A stretch of DNA of 64,000 nt from Areca catechu (taxonomy: Eukaryota > Streptophyta > Magnoliopsida > Arecales > Arecaceae). Position 1 is the stretch's first letter, and each line of letters starts with the position of its first letter. Of this stretch, positions 54,951 to 64,000 are shown in pieces. The stretch is taken from assembly GCA_021397845.1 (NCBI GenBank), contig CM038050.1, positions 114,069,891-114,133,890 of the forward strand, given 5' to 3'. The notes below the pieces were generated by a model that saw nothing but the letters and a program-made list of their open reading frames with translations, made no database searches and was not told the DNA's origin. A program made the position numbers and the translations under genes.

Positions 54951-57900
54951 TCAACCTGTTTCTTTTGCGGCAAAGCGGGACATTGGAAAAGGAATTACAA
55001 GGCTTACCTTGCAACTGTGAAGCCTGATGCGGCAGATGCACCAAAAGGTATGTATGAGATACATGCTATATTGACATTAAATTCGTCTATGTCAAATACT
55101 TGGGTATTGGATACCGCTTGTGGTTACCATATATGCAAATCTTTGCAGGACCTCCATAAGCTTAAAGTATTGAAGGAAGGTGACTTCAATCTCTATGGTG
55201 ATAGTGGTGATGTCATCCAAGCAGAAGCTGTAGGGACCTATATTTTGAGGTTTCCTTCAGGGAAGATCTTGGAGTTAGAAAATTGTTACTATATGCCTAA
55301 GATTAGGAACATTATATCTATTCCTTGTTGTTAAAACAAGGATATGTAATGGATGTAACGAGCACTGGTTGCTCGATAATGTTATCTAATAAAGTTATTT
55401 GTTCTGGCATATTTAGTAATGGGCTCTTAACTCTTTCTTCCAATGATAGTGTTTTTCATGTCAATAATAAAAGAAAAAGAAAAGACTTTATGATACTTTA
55501 CTTTGGCATCATCGACTTGGTCATGTTAATGAGTCTAGGATAAGCAAGTTATACAAGAAAAAATTCCTTGATCCTTATGAGTATGAATCATTAGGAACTT
55601 GCGAATCATGTCTCATGGGTAAGATGACCAAGACTCCATTTACTGGACATGGAGAAAGGTCAACTGAGTTATTAGGACTTATACATACTGATGTATGTGG
55701 TCCAATGACAACTCAGGCCAGAGGTGGATACTCATATTTTATCACTTTTACAGATGATTTATCTAGGTTCAGATGTGTGTATCTTATGAAACATAAATCT
55801 GAAGCCTTTGATAAATTTAAGGAGTGTCAAAGTATGGTCGAAAAACAAACCGGGAAAAGTATTAAAGTTCTTCATTCTGATCGAGGAGGAGAATACTTAT
55901 CCATGGAGTTTTTAGACTATCTTAAAGTCAATAGAATTCTTTCGAATGGACCCCTCCTTATACACCACAACTAAATGGTATAGCTGAAAGGAGGAATCGT
56001 ACCTTATTAGATATGGTACGATCCATGATGTGCTTCACAATTTACCCATTTCCTTCTAGGGTCATGCCCTAGAAACTGCTGTTTACATTCTGAACAAGGT
56101 ACCTTCTAAATCCGTTGTTAGTACTCCATATGAAATTTGGAGTGGAAAGAAACCGTATCTTAAATATTTTAAGGTATGGGGATGTCCAGCTTATGTTAAA
56201 AGAAATTTTGGACATAAGTTGGAACCTAGAGCGGATAAATGTCTATTTGTAGGATATCCCAGAGAAGGTAGAGGATATCTGTTTTACCATCCTACTGAAC
56301 AAAAGATTTTTGTCAGCAGGCATGCCACTTTTCTAGAAAAAGAGTTCATTTTAGAAAAGGGCAATGGTAGAACTGTTAAACTTGGAGAAGTACAAGAAAC
56401 ACAGATAGACAGTTCTCAACCATTAGAACATATAGTTAGGACAGAATCAGAACACAAAACTCCTCCCCGTAGGTCTGATAGAGTGCCACGGGCACCTGAG
56501 AGGTATGGGTTTATTATTGAAAATAATGAAGCCCAAGTCATTCAAAATGATGAACCTCTGACCTATACGGAAGCTATCTTGAGTACTGATTTAGATAGAT
56601 GGCAAGAAGCCATGGAATCCGAGATAGACTCTATGTATGTAAACAAAGTATGGTCTTTGGTCGATGCACCAGAGGGTGTTAATCCTATTGGGTGCAAATG
56701 AGTCTATAAGAAAAAGATTGGGGCTGATGGCCAAGTTGAAACCTATAAAGCCAGATTAGTGGCAAAAGGTTTCAGACAAAAACAGGGAATTGATTATGAT
56801 GAAACATTCTCACCTGTTGCCATGCTCAAATCAATCTGGATTTTACTTGCTATAGCAGCATACCATGATTATGAGATCTGGTAGATGGATGTGAAGACTG
56901 CATTCCTCAATGGTTTCCTTGAGGAAGAAGTCTACATGTCACAGCCAGAAGGTTTTATTTCAAAGAATAAACCTAATCAAATATGCAAGCTAAAGAAATC
57001 CATTTATGGATTTAAGCAAGCTTCCAGGAGTTGGAACATCCGCTTTGATGAAACTATTAAAAGGTTTGGTTTTATCAAAAATGTGGATGAACCCTGTGTT
57101 TATAAGAAGACTAGTGGGAGTGCCATAGTCTTCTTGGTTCTGTATGTAGATGACATACTCCTCATTGGGAATGATATCCCAATGTTGCAATCAGTCATGG
57201 TTTGGCTATCAAACCAGTTTTCCATGAAAGATTTGGGAGAAGCATCCTATATACTAGGTATTAAGATCTATAGAGATAGATCTAAGAGGATGCTAGGTTT
57301 ATCCCAATCTAGGTACATTGACTTAGTGCTGAAAAGATTCAGCATGGATGGAAGTAAAAGAGGTTATCTTCCTATGAGTCAAGGCATACATCTTTCTAAA
57401 AGAATGTCTCCTAAGACACCTGAAGAAAGAAATAGAATGAATTCTATACCTTATGCTTCAGCAATAGGGTCCATAATGTATGCCATGTTATGTACCAGGC
57501 CTGATGTGGCATATGCTTTAGGCATTGTCAGTAGGTTTCAGGCTGATCCAGGAGAGGATCATTGGAAAGCAGTTAAAAAAATTCTTAAGTACCTGAGAAG
57601 GACTAAGGATATTTTTCTGGTTTATGGTGGTTCTGATCTTAAACTAGAAGCTTATTCTGATTCTAGTTTTCAATCAGACCCTGATGATAGCAAATCCATT
57701 TCGGGATATGTTTTTACCCTAAACGGTGGAGCAGTGAGTTGAAAGAGTACCAAACAGCAGACTGTAGCTGACTCAACCACAGAGGCAGAATACATAGCTG
57801 TCAGTGAAGCCGCCAAGGAAGCAGACTGGATGAAGAAGTTCATCACAGAGTTGGGTGTTGTTCCTGAGATTGAAAACCCAGTGCCACTTTACTGTGACAA

Positions 57901-58129
57901 CACTGGGGCTGTTGCTCAAGCTAAGGAACCAAGAGCTTATCATAAGTCCAAGCACATTCTGAGACGCTTCCATCTCGTCCGAGAAATAGTAGAAATACAA
58001 GATGTCTACATAAATAGAGTTGATACAAAGAACAATGTAGCAGACCTGTTCACTAAAGCTCTACCATAGTGAGAGTTTGATCGCCACCTCGAGTGTATGG
58101 GATTAAGATTTAAAGGCGATTGGCTTTAG
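54951..58129 (+). pseudogene. pol: C3 pol, broken
   Basis: Zinc knuckle CFFCGKAGHWKRNYK with the last Cys changed to Tyr. Protease WVLDTACGYHIC, so DTA is shared with C2. Integrase (55615-55974) keeps HTDVCGP and HSDRGGEY. The linker and early reverse transcriptase are at 56219-56701; reverse transcriptase with YVDD plus the start of RNase H at 56885-57742; the RNase H end at 57830-58069. Stops at 56699 and 57739 are TGA where C2 has TGG, and 56882 is TAG. Other breaks are shifts near 55330, 55495 and 55950. Decay is mainly by substitution, unlike C1. Confidence 0.85.
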
Positions 58130-58143
58130 TGCAAGTGGGAGAT

Positions 58144-60567
58144 TGAAAGGGATATGCCCTACAAGCCAATCTATGTTGTATCTCCCAAACCATTGTAATT
58201 GATAATATTCTAAATAAAGGCATTATTTTTTATCATACGCTGTGTTTATATTATATGATGAACCCCATAGATTAGGGCTATGATTTTAGGGTTATGATGA
58301 GATCATACCAGTGAGACCCAAAATCTTAAAACCTTGATCTAAAGTATTCCTAGTCAAAGGAACCCTGAGTAGGGGATCAAGGTTTTCCGGTAAGACTAGC
58401 ACATCCCATGTATACTAGAAAGGGTAACTGCTCTCACAGTCACTTGTGTATGACACTAATACTGGGATGTGGGTGCTCATTGGAGAATGAGTTCACTGAT
58501 ATGATCTAACTTGAGAACATCTAATGGAGTCTTAGCGACATGTCAATAGAAGGTTCTCATAGTGGGAGTGGTACAAGTAATCCTTTGACCTGAGACTACC
58601 ATAAGTACCTTATGTACATGAACCCATGCTTTGGTTCAATCCTAATCATGACACTGAGTCATGCACAGGATTGATACTGGGAATGGTGAATTGGATATGA
58701 AGGTAATGAGTAGGTCAACAAGGAATCGATCACTCTTAGTAAGAGGAGATAGCATCCAGCTAGTTAACAATCGGATGATGATTCAGGGAATCTTTGATCA
58801 AAGTAAAGATATTAGAGATGGTTTCTAATATCAAGATAATTGAATCATCAATATAAGATTGAGCTAAAAATAAATATAATATTGGATTTGACATATATCC
58901 ATATCCATAGTTATATTTTGGATGTAGGCTGATCGAAAGATTTAATTGTACGGTAACTCTCTACTAAAGGGTAATTTTGGTATTTCACCAGAATTTCCAT
59001 ATCTTCCGGGTAGACATGACACGTTGCTAGACGTCAATCTTGTCTTGTGGGTTGATCAAATTCAAAGATCACTTATTAGGAAGAGTCCTAATTGATCAAA
59101 TCGGATAAGCCCGGTTTGACCTAAATCGATTAGAAAGAGTCCTAATCAAATTAGGTCAACTTATATTCGAACCCACTGCTGGCTAGATGTGGAACCCAAT
59201 GGGTCACACACTTAAGAGGATTGATCAAGAGTTTAATTTTGTAATTAAATCATTTTGCAGGATAACACTCTAGCAAGTGTTGCAAACCCTAGCTTCTATT
59301 CAAATCGGATTCGAATTAGGGTTCCGGATTGGTTCAATTTAGGTTCTAATTGGATCTAATTAAACCCTAATTGAGTTTATAGGGATTATGGCTAACCCTA
59401 TTGGCTAGCCATTCACCTAGGCTAGCCCCCATCCGCCCCTTAGCATTTTTCATGCCAAAATGCCAAGAGTCCATGCGCTAATGGACTCTTGGCGCGCCAT
59501 TTGGAAGAGTCCATGGCGCATGGACTCTTGGCGTGCCCCACTTAATTCTCCGATGTTTTTATTTGGGGCGGCCTCCTTTCTTAGAGTTAGCACCTCAGAT
59601 AAGCCCCCTTGGATAGGAATCCAATGACTGATGATTTTTAAGAAAGGAAGAAAGCGCCTGTTGCTTCCCGGTCGTGCGAAATAACATCTCTTCGGAGATG
59701 AAAAGTCGCGATTCCTTTCCTTTTAAAACACCGTGACTTTTCCTTTAAAAAAAGCCATGGGATTTAATCTGGAAGGCCGTGAGAAAGTGGGAAGGGGTGT
59801 GAGAAAATGAGAAGGGCGTGAGATGGGTGTTTACGGAGAGGTGTGTGGGCGCCTATCTGAGATCTATTTAAAGGGTCGGGAAAATCAGAACAAGGTTAAT
59901 GTTTTCTTTTATTCCTTCTTCCTCTCCTAAAGACTCTTTTATTCTTTTCTTGCTATTACACTGTTTCCTTTACAGAGTACACCTCTGTCAAAACTCTGCT
60001 ACTGAACAAGAATAAGAGTAAAAGTCTCCGACGGTAAAGGAAAGAAAGGAGTTCTGATTTATTCCTTCTTTCTTACATTAAGACATTATTGTCTTAATTT
60101 CTCCTCCAACTTAAGACAAGCCTATATCCTCTTAAGACAAGGTCTTTTCTTCAAGACAAGGGTGTCTAAAGGGCCAAGGTCTTAGTGGAAGGAGGAGAAG
60201 AGATCAAGGAAAGGGAGGCTACCTCTTGTATGGAAGAATTCAAGCCATAATCCGAGCAATTGAGTTCTAGAAAGAAGAACTCAATTGGAGGGACCATTGA
60301 AAAGAAGTTAGTGTTTCTTGATCATTGCTTTGTGTGGATCACCATCGGAGGGCGGACACCTGGATGCCTGGTGAATTCAGTTAGCCCCTTCAACTTCAAG
60401 TTTGTTGGAATTAGCGATTACAGGTTGGTACCCTAATCCTAATTTGCATAGATATGCTTGTCATATGTTCTAGTCTTATTTAAGGAGTTCCTGGTTTAGG
60501 GTTTTTGGTGTGAATTTAGTTTCAATTTTGAAATTACCCTTCAGCTGCGTTGCACCGGAACCCAACA
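58144..60567 (+). repeat. C3 3' LTR (2424 bp)
   Basis: Starts TGAAAGGGATATG and ends CCCAACA. Same plan as the C2 LTR. Inverted repeats at 59462-59493 (arms of 13, loop GCGCTA) and 59505-59529 (arms AAGAGTCCAT/ATGGACTCTT) precede the TATTTAAA box at 59865-59872. An AAGACA hairpin lies at about 60078-60100. It is well diverged from the C2 LTR in the upstream part. Confidence 0.85.
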
Positions 60568-61565
60568 GAGATCTGGGCTGAACTAGCTAGGATCTGCTCA
60601 ATGTTCCCATCATTTCTCCTAGGGTGGGGAGATCTCGACTCCGTCGAGTCAGGCTGGAGGTAGTCAAATAGACTTGGATCATTGTTCTGTAGCTCCTCTT
60701 CAGTAATCTAGGAATGCTCTGACTTCGGTCTGCCTCACTAGTGAACCAGGTAGTGGTAGCAGTTTTGACTCCTCGAAGACTTGATCTGCTCGTCCAAAAT
60801 ACGTTCGATCACATCGTTCTTTCCTCTCATTTGGACTGGTGGGCTCTCAAGAGGAGGGTCACTCTCAAAGGAAGATGCAGGCTCAAATAAATCACCATGT
60901 ATCAATGCTGGTTCTTCATATTCAATTAGATTACTTATATTAATCAAATTAACTCCTAATTGTTCTTCAGCTCTAGCCTCATGGTCACATTCTTCATAGG
61001 CATCGGCTAATCCTGGGTCAGTAGTGTAAACTTCTTCTTTAAGGACATCACCTAGATCCTCATGTTCTTCAAGTGCCCCTATATGCAATGTTCTAGATGG
61101 ACATTGACTAGCCATATGACCTATTCCGTTACACCTAAAGCAATGGATCTTAGAGCTACTTCCTCGGGAAGTCTCTCATATAATCCCTTTTCCTTTTTCA
61201 TCTCTCTTAATTGGTGGGGTTGTAGACGAGGGTCGACTACCAGGGGTTTGACTCATGTTAGGTTGTGGACCAGTTGGGGCTTGATTCATGCTAGGCCTTG
61301 GACCTAAAACTCCTGGTTTAGAAGGTTCAAGTCTACGTGTGATAGACATCTGCTGAAATCTTTCATAGTCCTGGGCTAATTGATATACTTGTTATAGACT
61401 ATAAACCTCTCTCAAAAATAGTTCTTTTTGAATATCCACTCTCAGACCAGCTCTAAACCGGGATAAAGTGATAGATGGGTCTTCACTCACATTACATCGC
61501 ATAAGATATTCATCAAATTTATCAATGTAATCATTTACATATCTGGTTCCTAGGGTCAACCTTTG
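60568..61565 (-). pseudogene. K: gypsy fragment with gag zinc knuckle joined in frame to a chromodomain
   Basis: Minus strand. The right part (61565 to about 61190) is gag C-terminus with a stop just before the knuckle. The zinc knuckle is intact, C-x2-C-x4-H-x4-C (CFRCNGIGHMASQC). The open frame 61115 to 60738 goes from there through an acidic tail (EEVYTTDPGLADAYEECDHE) straight into NISNLIEYEEPALIHGDLFE, the post-integrase linker. It ends in a chromodomain start (IERILDEQIKS, CYHYLVH). Protease, reverse transcriptase, RNase H and integrase are missing at the join without loss of frame. 60568-60612 may be the last 45 bp of its 3' LTR. Confidence 0.7.
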
Positions 61566-61837
61566 TGATGCGGGACGAAAACGAAGAACCTATGGTTATT
61601 GTGAAAGAGAAAAACATAAAGCAATCTAAGGATCGTGGGAGGGCTAAGAAGCCTCTCGAGACTAGGATAGAAAGATGACTGAAAATCCCTAAAATGGCTG
61701 GACTCTTTTGGTTTTCACTTTCTTGATGGGGATGATGAAGGAAGGATGAAAATATGAAGGGGGGAACGGGAATGAAACTTGAACCTAGGATCTAGATCCG
61801 ACGGGAAACAGAGAGATGGAGGGGAATGGAGATACCT

Positions 61838-62095
61838 GGGGCCTCACACCCCTCGACATCCCAAAAGACGAAGGCAATACGGGGCCTGACACCCCTCGAC
61901 GTCCCGAAGGATGAAGGCAAGACGGGGCCTCACACCCCTCGACGTCTCGAAGGACGAAGGCAAGAAGGGGCTTCACACCCCTCGACGTCCCTAAGGACGA
62001 AGGCAAGACGGGGCTTCACACCCCTCGACGTCCCTAAGGACTAAGGCAAGATGGGGCCTCACACCCCTCGACATCCCGAAGGACGAAGGCAAACG
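61838..62095. repeat. Six-copy 43-bp tandem repeat in the J 3' LTR
   Basis: Units begin GGGGCCTCACACCCCTCGAC, then GTCCCGAAGGACGAAGGCAA and GAC, with single-base differences. It lies upstream of nothing coding. The same unit occurs once in the LTR at about 36806 and 47486. Confidence 0.85.
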
Positions 62096-62430
62096 GGCCT
62101 CAGCCTAGAACCATAACAAGGTTACAAACCCTCAAAAATTCAATTTCATTAAACTGCTTTATTACAAGAGGAGTATGAGTATTTATAGATTCCCATATCC
62201 CTTTGAAATTCAAAAATAAAATCCCTTGAAATCCTTCCTAGATTTGAATTCAAATTCAAAATAATTTGAATTCAAATTCAAAACTAAAATCCCAAGTTTC
62301 TAGTTTAAACCCAAATTACATTCATGAAAAAATTACCAAATAAATCTCTTTTATTTAAATTTTGAAAACTCCCCTGCTCTGAAATTCATGCTGCTCCAAA
62401 AATCGTGCAGAGACAGCTCTTCTTTGGGCT

Positions 62431-62530
62431 GCTTTGAGAACCATGCAGAGGTTTCTTCACGGTCGTGCAACAAGGGGGATGCTTTGAGAAGCGTGCAGAA
62501 GTTTCTTCACGGTCGTGCAACAGGGGGCCG
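62431..62530. repeat. 50-bp direct repeat beside the GC-rich block
   Basis: GCTTTGAGAA at 62431 and 62481, each followed by GTTTCTTCACGGTCGTGCAA. Two copies, period 50. Confidence 0.7.
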
Positions 62531-62960
62531 GATCTCCGGTGGCCGATCGGGTAGTGGGTGATGACGGGGCGGCACGGCGGCGGGCAGGAGGGTGGCGGGA
62601 GGCACGGCGGCATGGACGGGGTGTCACGGGTGCCTGTTCGCCTTCCGCGACCGTGGGCGATGGCGGGGCACCGGCGAGGCACCAGCGAGGCCTTTGGCGA
62701 CAGGTAGAGGGCCAGGGGGTGGCGAGCGGTAGGCGGGCGGTGGCGGCGGGGCGGTAGGCGGGCGGTGACGGCGGGGCGGCACGGCGCCCGTGGGCCATGG
62801 GTGACGGTTGGTCTTCCCACGGTCGACCCTTCGTCTTATGCGGGCGGGGTGGTGGACGCCGAGTTTCCGGCAAGGGTGAGGCCTACGGGCCCCGGCGGGC
62901 GGGCCGGCGGAGGTGGTTGGGGGTCGGGCACGACAGATCTGGGACCGGCAATGGAAAAAA
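62520..62960. other. GC-rich block inside the J 3' LTR
   Basis: About 440 bases dominated by GGCGG and GGGCGG-like words in an otherwise AT-rich region. Long open frames exist on both strands here, but their Arg/Pro/Gly/Ala content follows from base composition and I do not call them genes. Confidence 0.6.
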
Positions 62961-63137
62961 TAAAGGTTCTGGCTGATGGTTTTGAGGAAGAAGACAAGAA
63001 TAGTAGAGGGATAAAACTGGGATAAACAGGGAATAAAACAAGAATAAAGAGAATAAGTGGAATAGCTAGAATAACTAAAAATAAAAAAAATCTAGAAAAT
63101 TAAAAGAAAACCCAGATGGGTTTTGGGTCCCCAATCA

Positions 63138-63220
63138 TTCTCCTGTAGCATGAAGAACTCGACTCCATCGAGTTTAAGGACGAAGCAAATCCCAGCCCGC
63201 TGTTGGCTCTGATACCAAGC
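63138..63220 (-). mobile_element. J interior (83 bp) with primer-binding site
   Basis: Contains AACTCGACTCCATCGAGTT (63159-63177), also seen as a variant next to the 3' LTRs of H and K. The primer-site complement GCTCTGATACCA is at 63206-63217, three bases from the LTR edge. No room for any coding sequence. Confidence 0.75.
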
Positions 63221-64000
63221 TGATGCGGGACGGAAATGAAGAAGCCATGGTTACTTTGAAAGGGGAATACATAAAGCAAACTAAGGACCGTGGGAGGGCT
63301 AAGAAGCCTCCTGGGACTAGGATAAAAAGATGACTGAAAATCCCTAAATCGGCTGGACTCTTTAGGTATTTACTTTTCTCGATGGGGATGACGAAGGAAG
63401 GATGGAAATATGGAGGGGGGAACGGGAATGAAACTCGAACCTAGGATCTAGATTCGAAGGGAAATAGAGAGATAGAGGGGAATGGAGATACCTGGGGCCT
63501 CACATCCCTCGATGTCCCGAAGGACGAAGGCAAGACGGGGCCTCACACCCCTCGACGTCCCGAAGGATGAAGGCAAGACGGGGCTTCACACCCCTCAACG
63601 TCCCTAAGGACGAAGGCAAGACGGGGCCTCCTCACACCCCTCGACGTCCTGAAGGACGAAGGCAAATGGGCCTCAGCCCAGAACCACAACAAGGTTACAA
63701 ACCCTCAAAAATTCAATTTCATTAAACTGCTTTATTACAAGAGGAGTATGAGTATTTATAGATTCCCATATCCCTTTAAAATTCAAAAATAAAATCCCTT
63801 GAAATCCTTCCTAGATTTGAATTCAAATTCAAAATAATTTGAATTCAAATTCAAAACCAAAACCCAAGTTTCCAGTTTAAATCCAAATTACATTCATGAA
63901 AAAATTACCAAATAAATCTCTTTTATTTAAAATTTGAAAACTCCCCTGCTCTGAAATTTGTGCTACTCCAAAAATCGTGCGAAGACAGTTTGGGCTGCTT
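63221..64000 (-). repeat. J 5' LTR, cut by the window end
   Basis: Begins TGATGCGGGACGGAAATG on the plus strand. It carries four copies of the 43-bp unit (63494 to about 63668) against six in the partner LTR. The window ends just before the position of the GC-rich block. Confidence 0.75.
63494..63668. repeat. Four-copy 43-bp tandem repeat in the J 5' LTR
   Basis: Same unit as at 61838-62095. The last copy has a small CTC insertion (CCTCCTCACACC). Confidence 0.8.

Larger units (their letters stand above)
54094..60567 (+). mobile_element. C3: older copia element, 5' LTR and most of the leader missing
   Basis: Same family as C2 but clearly diverged. It starts in the leader at a point equal to C2 12622, runs through broken gag-pol to 58129, the tract GTGCAAGTGGGAGAT, then a full 3' LTR 58144-60567. 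The missing left part includes the shared leader block. Confidence 0.85.
61566..63137 (-). repeat. J 3' LTR (1572 bp)
   Basis: Plus-strand edges TGATGCGGGACG and GTCCCCAATCA. It has a 43-bp tandem repeat (61838-62095), a minus-strand TATA box (TATAAATA, about 62175-62182), AATTTGAATTCAAATT repeats at about 62245-62285 and a GC-rich block at about 62520-62960. It is similar to 63221 onward but clearly not identical. Confidence 0.75.
61566..64000 (-). mobile_element. J: element with two long LTRs and an 83-bp interior (right end outside window)
   Basis: Minus strand. 3' LTR 61566-63137, interior 63138-63220, 5' LTR from 63221 to beyond the window end. The interior holds only the primer site and the sequence next to the purine tract. 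The left border falls inside K gag, so J probably inserted into K; the five bases before it are CTTTG, and the matching copy would lie past 64000. Confidence 0.7.

Noticed and set aside
61838..62095. Regular direct repeats considered as a CRISPR array
   Set aside because: The 43-bp units are contiguous with no unique spacers, and the setting is a plant LTR.
62386..62873. Long open frames on both strands in the GC-rich block
   Set aside because: They overlap on opposite strands, are rich in Arg/Pro/Ala/Gly as expected from base composition, have no domain, and lie inside an LTR.

Overview
The window is nuclear DNA from a flowering plant and consists almost entirely of nested LTR retrotransposons. 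I see no intact host gene, rRNA, tRNA or CRISPR array. A plant origin is supported by primer-binding sites reading TGGTATCAGAGC, which is complementary to the 3' end of plant initiator tRNA-Met. Long-LTR Ty1/copia elements, Sirevirus-type LTRs with repeated polypurine tracts and chromodomain-bearing Ty3/gypsy (chromovirus) fragments point the same way. The species cannot be told from the sequence.

Layout, left half. 1-1120 is the right part of a copia-type LTR. 1121-1625 and 20716-about 22190 are the 3' internal end and LTR of an old gypsy element (T), split by a second gypsy-type element, G1 (1626-20715). G1 is flanked by the 5-bp duplication AAGTT. It is non-autonomous: gag and scraps of integrase remain, but no reverse transcriptase. 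A copia array interrupts G1: a 5'-truncated pol copy (C1, 6477-9181) followed by a complete young element (C2, 9182-19087) with LTRs of 2419 and 2429 bp. C2 has an almost intact gag-pol with all catalytic residues, split only by one apparent base loss. Past T lies a promoter-like stretch (22191-22405). Before insertion it was contiguous with a degenerate transposon ORF (Q, 28605 onward); a 6.1-kb minus-strand chromovirus derivative (H, 22411-28536, duplication CTCTC) now separates them. A minus-strand Sirevirus derivative (R, 29889-36197, duplication GAGGC/GGGGC) follows.

Layout, right half. A segment of about 6.8 kb (36613-43402) recurs in direct orientation at 47290-54093, so the unit repeats every 10.68 kb. 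It carries a chromovirus LTR piece, a Sirevirus-like LTR (S2), a minus-strand copia 3' end (C4), a head-to-head fragment of another LTR family, and the 5' LTR of a second G element. The first unit continues through the G2 internal region (44079-47293). A decayed copia element (C3, 54094-60567) joins the second unit. The window ends in a gypsy fragment with gag joined in frame to a chromodomain (K, 60568-61565) and in an element with two long LTRs but only 83 bp between them (J, from 61566 past the window end).

How the parts relate. C2 is the only element here with a plausible enzyme set. G1, G2, H, K, R and J lack reverse transcriptase but keep priming sites, LTR promoters and sometimes gag, so they would depend on enzymes supplied in trans. 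The most unusual signal is a block of about 135 bp in the untranslated leader of both the copia element C2 and the gypsy elements G1 and G2. Its hairpins show compensating base changes across two superfamilies that should not share leader sequence.
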